In this document: positions 23,757 to 26,063 of the stretch, piece by piece
Position numbering within the stretch: position 1 is the first letter of the stretch
Layout: every line of letters begins with the position of its first letter
NCBI GenBank assembly: GCA_002170915.1
Contig: NHHQ01000010.1
Location: 1-26,063 of the forward strand
From: Rhodospirillaceae bacterium TMED167
GTDB taxonomy: Bacteria > Pseudomonadota > Alphaproteobacteria > Rhodospirillales_A > UBA2165
Length of the DNA stretch: 26,063 nt
Reading direction: 5' to 3'
Program-made: the position numbers and the translations under genes
Notes under the pieces: model-generated
What the model saw: only the letters and a program-made list of their open reading frames with translations
Database searches by the model: none
What the model was told of the DNA's origin: nothing

Positions 23757-23793
23757 AAAACACCCGGAATAGCGATATTTCGGGTGTTTTTTT
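23757..23793 (+). terminator. Rho-independent terminator after the second pilin gene
   Basis: ACACCCG and CGGGTGT form a 7-bp stem with a 14-base loop, flanked by A-rich sequence and followed by a run of T. The A-run on the left would let it work in both directions. Confidence 0.88.
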
Positions 23794-23796
23794 GCT

Positions 23797-23830
23797 CTTT
23801 GCGCCCGAAATAGGCAGTTAGGCATCCGTG
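23797..23830 (+). promoter_or_regulatory. Putative activator box D, upstream of the Ig-like gene
   Basis: TTTGCGCCCGAAATAGGCAG followed by GGCATCCGTGG matches box A closely. The C-block is 86 bases before the start, and a -10-like TAGATAAT lies at 23835-23842, so the box occupies the -35 region, as expected for an activator-dependent promoter. Confidence 0.65.
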
Positions 23831-23891
23831 GGTGTAGATAATATTTCGATAACCTTCAGGTTGCTAAGAACCTTTATTTCGGGGGCAACCT

Positions 23892-26063
23892 ATGAAATCA
23901 CTAAAACGCGGCGCTATTACTGCAACCGGGGTGCTGGCGCTCCTGATGGGAGGCACGGCGCAAGCCGACCTCCTTGAATACTCCTTTTCGGCAGTAGACG
24001 GAAGCCAGCGCACTTTGTCACCAGGGGATACCTATGCCAACCCATCAGGGCCTATCACTTTTGCGTTGAGCGCTGGGGTAGACCGGAAGGTGCGACTTTC
24101 CATCATCAGCACCTCGGGTGATGTGGTTGTTTCAAAAACAAGTAAGCTGTTAGGTGCAAATGACCGCATAACCGTTGGAGGCAAAGATTATTATGGTGCA
24201 TTTTTAAGTATCGCAGGCTTAAATGAGGGTAAATACTCAATTAAGTCGGAGATTCTTTCTGCTCAAGGGCTTTCTGTCCAGTCAGAAACCGAATCATTGG
24301 TTGTTGATACTACAGCTCCCAAAGCTGAAGATACATTTATATGGACTGAGTTTGCTGGGCTTGGGGGGAGCATTGATATGATCGGCACCGGTACGGATTC
24401 AATAGGTCTGGAGGGGGTATATGATGCGAACGGAATTACAAGGGTCACATTTTTTACCAAACATCTAGCGTCCGGTGAAGTTAGAAAGAAAACAGCGGCA
24501 TACGACTCAGGAACTCAAAAAGTAAATATTGATTTACGCGGAAATGTAACTCAAAGAGACCTGTTTACTCACGATGACTCTCTTTATTTAATCGGTTTCG
24601 AAATAGAAGATAGTGCGGGAAATATAAATGCAATTAGTAGAGAAAGCTATGCCGATGTAGTAATGCCTTCTTTAGAGTATTCTGACATTTGGGATGAAAA
24701 AAGTGGGAAATGGATACCTTACCAGCCAGGAATGACTGTTGGTGAAAATCCGATAAAGTTACGATTAAAGACCGATACGAAGTCTTTAGCATCGCAAAAT
24801 ATAAATGGCATTGGCTGGGTTGATAAAGGCAACTGGGATTTTGATATTCAAGGCGAAGTTACTTACATTACCGGAAGTGGGAATTGGCCTTTATGGTTTG
24901 CGCCCTCTAATGGGAAACTTTATTGGAGGTTACGGACAGCAAGTGGATTATATAGAGATTTTCGCCCTTCACAACTCAATATTAATTTAAAAGATGGTGT
25001 TACTTTAGCACCTCAAGCATCTCCTTCTGAACATAATTGGATGATGCAATATCAGTTGAACGGAGCTTCTTCATGGCAAAGTGGGATAGCTTCGCAAACA
25101 ACTAAGCATATTGATAAAATCGGAGGAGAATTTGAGATTACGGGGATACGGTTTACTTTGGAGAATAAAGCGACATATCCTACGTACATGAGAGCCTCCA
25201 CTAATTTTTCCCAAGGCCCCAATAAGTATTTTTCATGTGTGGTGAGCGTTGGCGAACAATCATGTGACGTTGCTAACGTAGCAATATCTATTAGGCAATC
25301 AGACTTCTCCGTTGGAGGTGGTTATGCGAACTTTAATATTCAAGCAGGTGAGGCTGATTCATCTGGAGGTTACACTGATAGATTTGGATTGTTGACTCAA
25401 GGACAGTTGATGATTGCTTTCGATTTCAACAAACCTCTGATTGAAGATGTGAAAGTCATTGACAAAACGATAGCCGCAACATTCAGAGAAACAGAAGAAT
25501 ATGATCTCTCAACGTCTGACTCTTGGCGATTTGGCTTTGATTCAATAAAAGCCTACGCTATAGATTCACAAAATCAGAAAACCGAATTACCTTTGCTTGC
25601 TACGCAAAACTTCACTAGATATTCTTCGAGAAAAACATTTTCCTATTCTAAACTAGCTACTGGGGTATATACCTTAGAACTTTCCGCAATAGATGTTTAC
25701 GATAGGGAGGTTATATATCAGAAGAGCAATGTTGTTATAGACAAAACTCCGCCAATATTGAAAATTAATCACCCCTCATCAGGAATAGTGAGTACACTGG
25801 ATGAAATAACTATAGATGTAACTGATAACATTTCGGAAAGCCCTAAAATTACGTCTGTCAATATAAAAGGTGGGCCAGCATCTGATGATATTTATCTATC
25901 GGTACGCAAGGAAAGTGAATCACGCTATAGGCTAGAATATCCAGTTGTATTCCCAAGTTTGAAAGAAGGTGAAGAATACAGGATCACAGTGGTAGCTGAA
26001 GATGATCAGCTAAACGAAACCAGTAAAACTACAAGTTTCACATACAATCCTCCCCAAGTTTCG
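23892..26063 (+). CDS. Large Ig-like secreted or surface protein, 3' end outside the window
   Basis: The frame from 23892 stays open for 724 codons to the window edge. A signal peptide (MKSLKRGAITATGVLALLMGGTAQA, cut after residue 25) leads to beta-rich sequence with repeated Ig-like linker phrases (SLVVDTTAPKAED, NVVIDKTPPILKI, GFEIEDSAGN, ITVVAEDDQLNETS) typical of bacterial Ig-like adhesins. Two Cys lie close together near residue 455. SXT-type elements have a variable hotspot after traA, and some conjugative elements carry Ig-like (possibly DUF4165) proteins there. The body is clearly AT-richer than the tra genes, while the signal-peptide codons are not. A role in donor-recipient attachment is inference. 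Confidence 0.75.
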   Translation, partial: MKSLKRGAITATGVLALLMGGTAQADLLEYSFSAVDGSQRTLSPGDTYANPSGPITFALSAGVDRKVRLSIISTSGDVVVSKTSKLLGANDRITVGGKDYYGAFLSIAGLNEGKYSIKSEILSAQGLSVQSETESLVVDTTAPKAEDTFIWTEFAGLGGSIDMIGTGTDSIGLEGVYDANGITRVTFFTKHLASGEVRKKTAAYDSGTQKVNIDLRGNVTQRDLFTHDDSLYLIGFEIEDSAGNINAISRESYADVVMPSLEYSDIWDEKSGKWIPYQPGMTVGENPIKLRLKTDTKSLASQNINGIGWVDKGNWDFDIQGEVTYITGSGNWPLWFAPSNGKLYWRLRTASGLYRDFRPSQLNINLKDGVTLAPQASPSEHNWMMQYQLNGASSWQSGIASQTTKHIDKIGGEFEITGIRFTLENKATYPTYMRASTNFSQGPNKYFSCVVSVGEQSCDVANVAISIRQSDFSVGGGYANFNIQAGEADSSGGYTDRFGLLTQGQLMIAFDFNKPLIEDVKVIDKTIAATFRETEEYDLSTSDSWRFGFDSIKAYAIDSQNQKTELPLLATQNFTRYSSRKTFSYSKLATGVYTLELSAIDVYDREVIYQKSNVVIDKTPPILKINHPSSGIVSTLDEITIDVTDNISESPKITSVNIKGGPASDDIYLSVRKESESRYRLEYPVVFPSLKEGEEYRITVVAEDDQLNETSKTTSFTYNPPQVS

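Noticed and set aside
23892..26063. Reading the last gene as a giant repeat adhesin with exact tandem repeats
   Set aside because: The visible 724 codons have related Ig-like phrases but no exact or near-exact tandem repeats.

Overview
The window is part of a conjugative element of the SXT/R391 ICE and IncA/C plasmid type, in what is most likely a gammaproteobacterium. The evidence is a MOBH-family TraI relaxase with a TraI_2 HD-type domain, a TraD coupling protein, a DUF4400 membrane protein, and an F-type mating-pore series in the order traL-traE-traK-traB-traV-traA. Neither an integrase nor a replication gene is visible, so ICE and plasmid cannot be told apart here.

Layout. 1-950: right end of an IS21-family insertion sequence (last codons of istA, complete istB), inserted into a leftward gene whose 3' end it replaced. 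951-2621: leftward AT-richer accessory genes of unknown function, including a 55-codon gene. 2622-3085: non-coding stretch with a leftward terminator, a 10-bp perfect inverted repeat, a consensus sigma70 promoter and a 123-nt tRNA-like element. 3086-5317: five small rightward genes (three membrane or unknown proteins, a DUF6283 protein, and a 246-aa protein of unknown function). 5412-6659: a rightward gene for a Toprim protein resembling a type IA topoisomerase without its catalytic-tyrosine region. 12374-6708: a tightly overlapping leftward operon of lipoprotein, small protein, topB, Calx-beta/DUF1566 lipoprotein, DUF1566 secreted protein and a small possible winged-helix protein. 12542-18518: traI, traD, an unknown gene and the DUF4400 gene. 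18681-18839: a 52-codon membrane peptide with its own terminator. 18991-23111: traL to the first pilin gene. 23333-23728: a second pilin gene. 23892 to the window end: a large AT-rich Ig-like surface protein gene with no stop inside the window.

The most informative signal is not a gene. A repeated non-coding motif (GCCC, A-rich spacer, GGC, then a GGCRTCC/GGATGCC-like half) lies 77-126 bp before the start codons of four transcription units (the 52-codon peptide, traL, second pilin, Ig-like gene). A weaker copy lies between traI and the divergent lipoprotein/topB operon, about 87 bp from both start codons. Three of the four strong copies come right after a rho-independent terminator. I infer binding sites for a master activator of the SetCD/AcaCD (FlhDC-like) type that switches on the whole transfer and accessory programme. 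Other unusual points are the tRNA-like RNA without a normal anticodon arm, the tyrosine-less topoisomerase paralogue beside a full TopB, and two pilin genes whose mature core is about 96% identical in DNA while their flanks have diverged.
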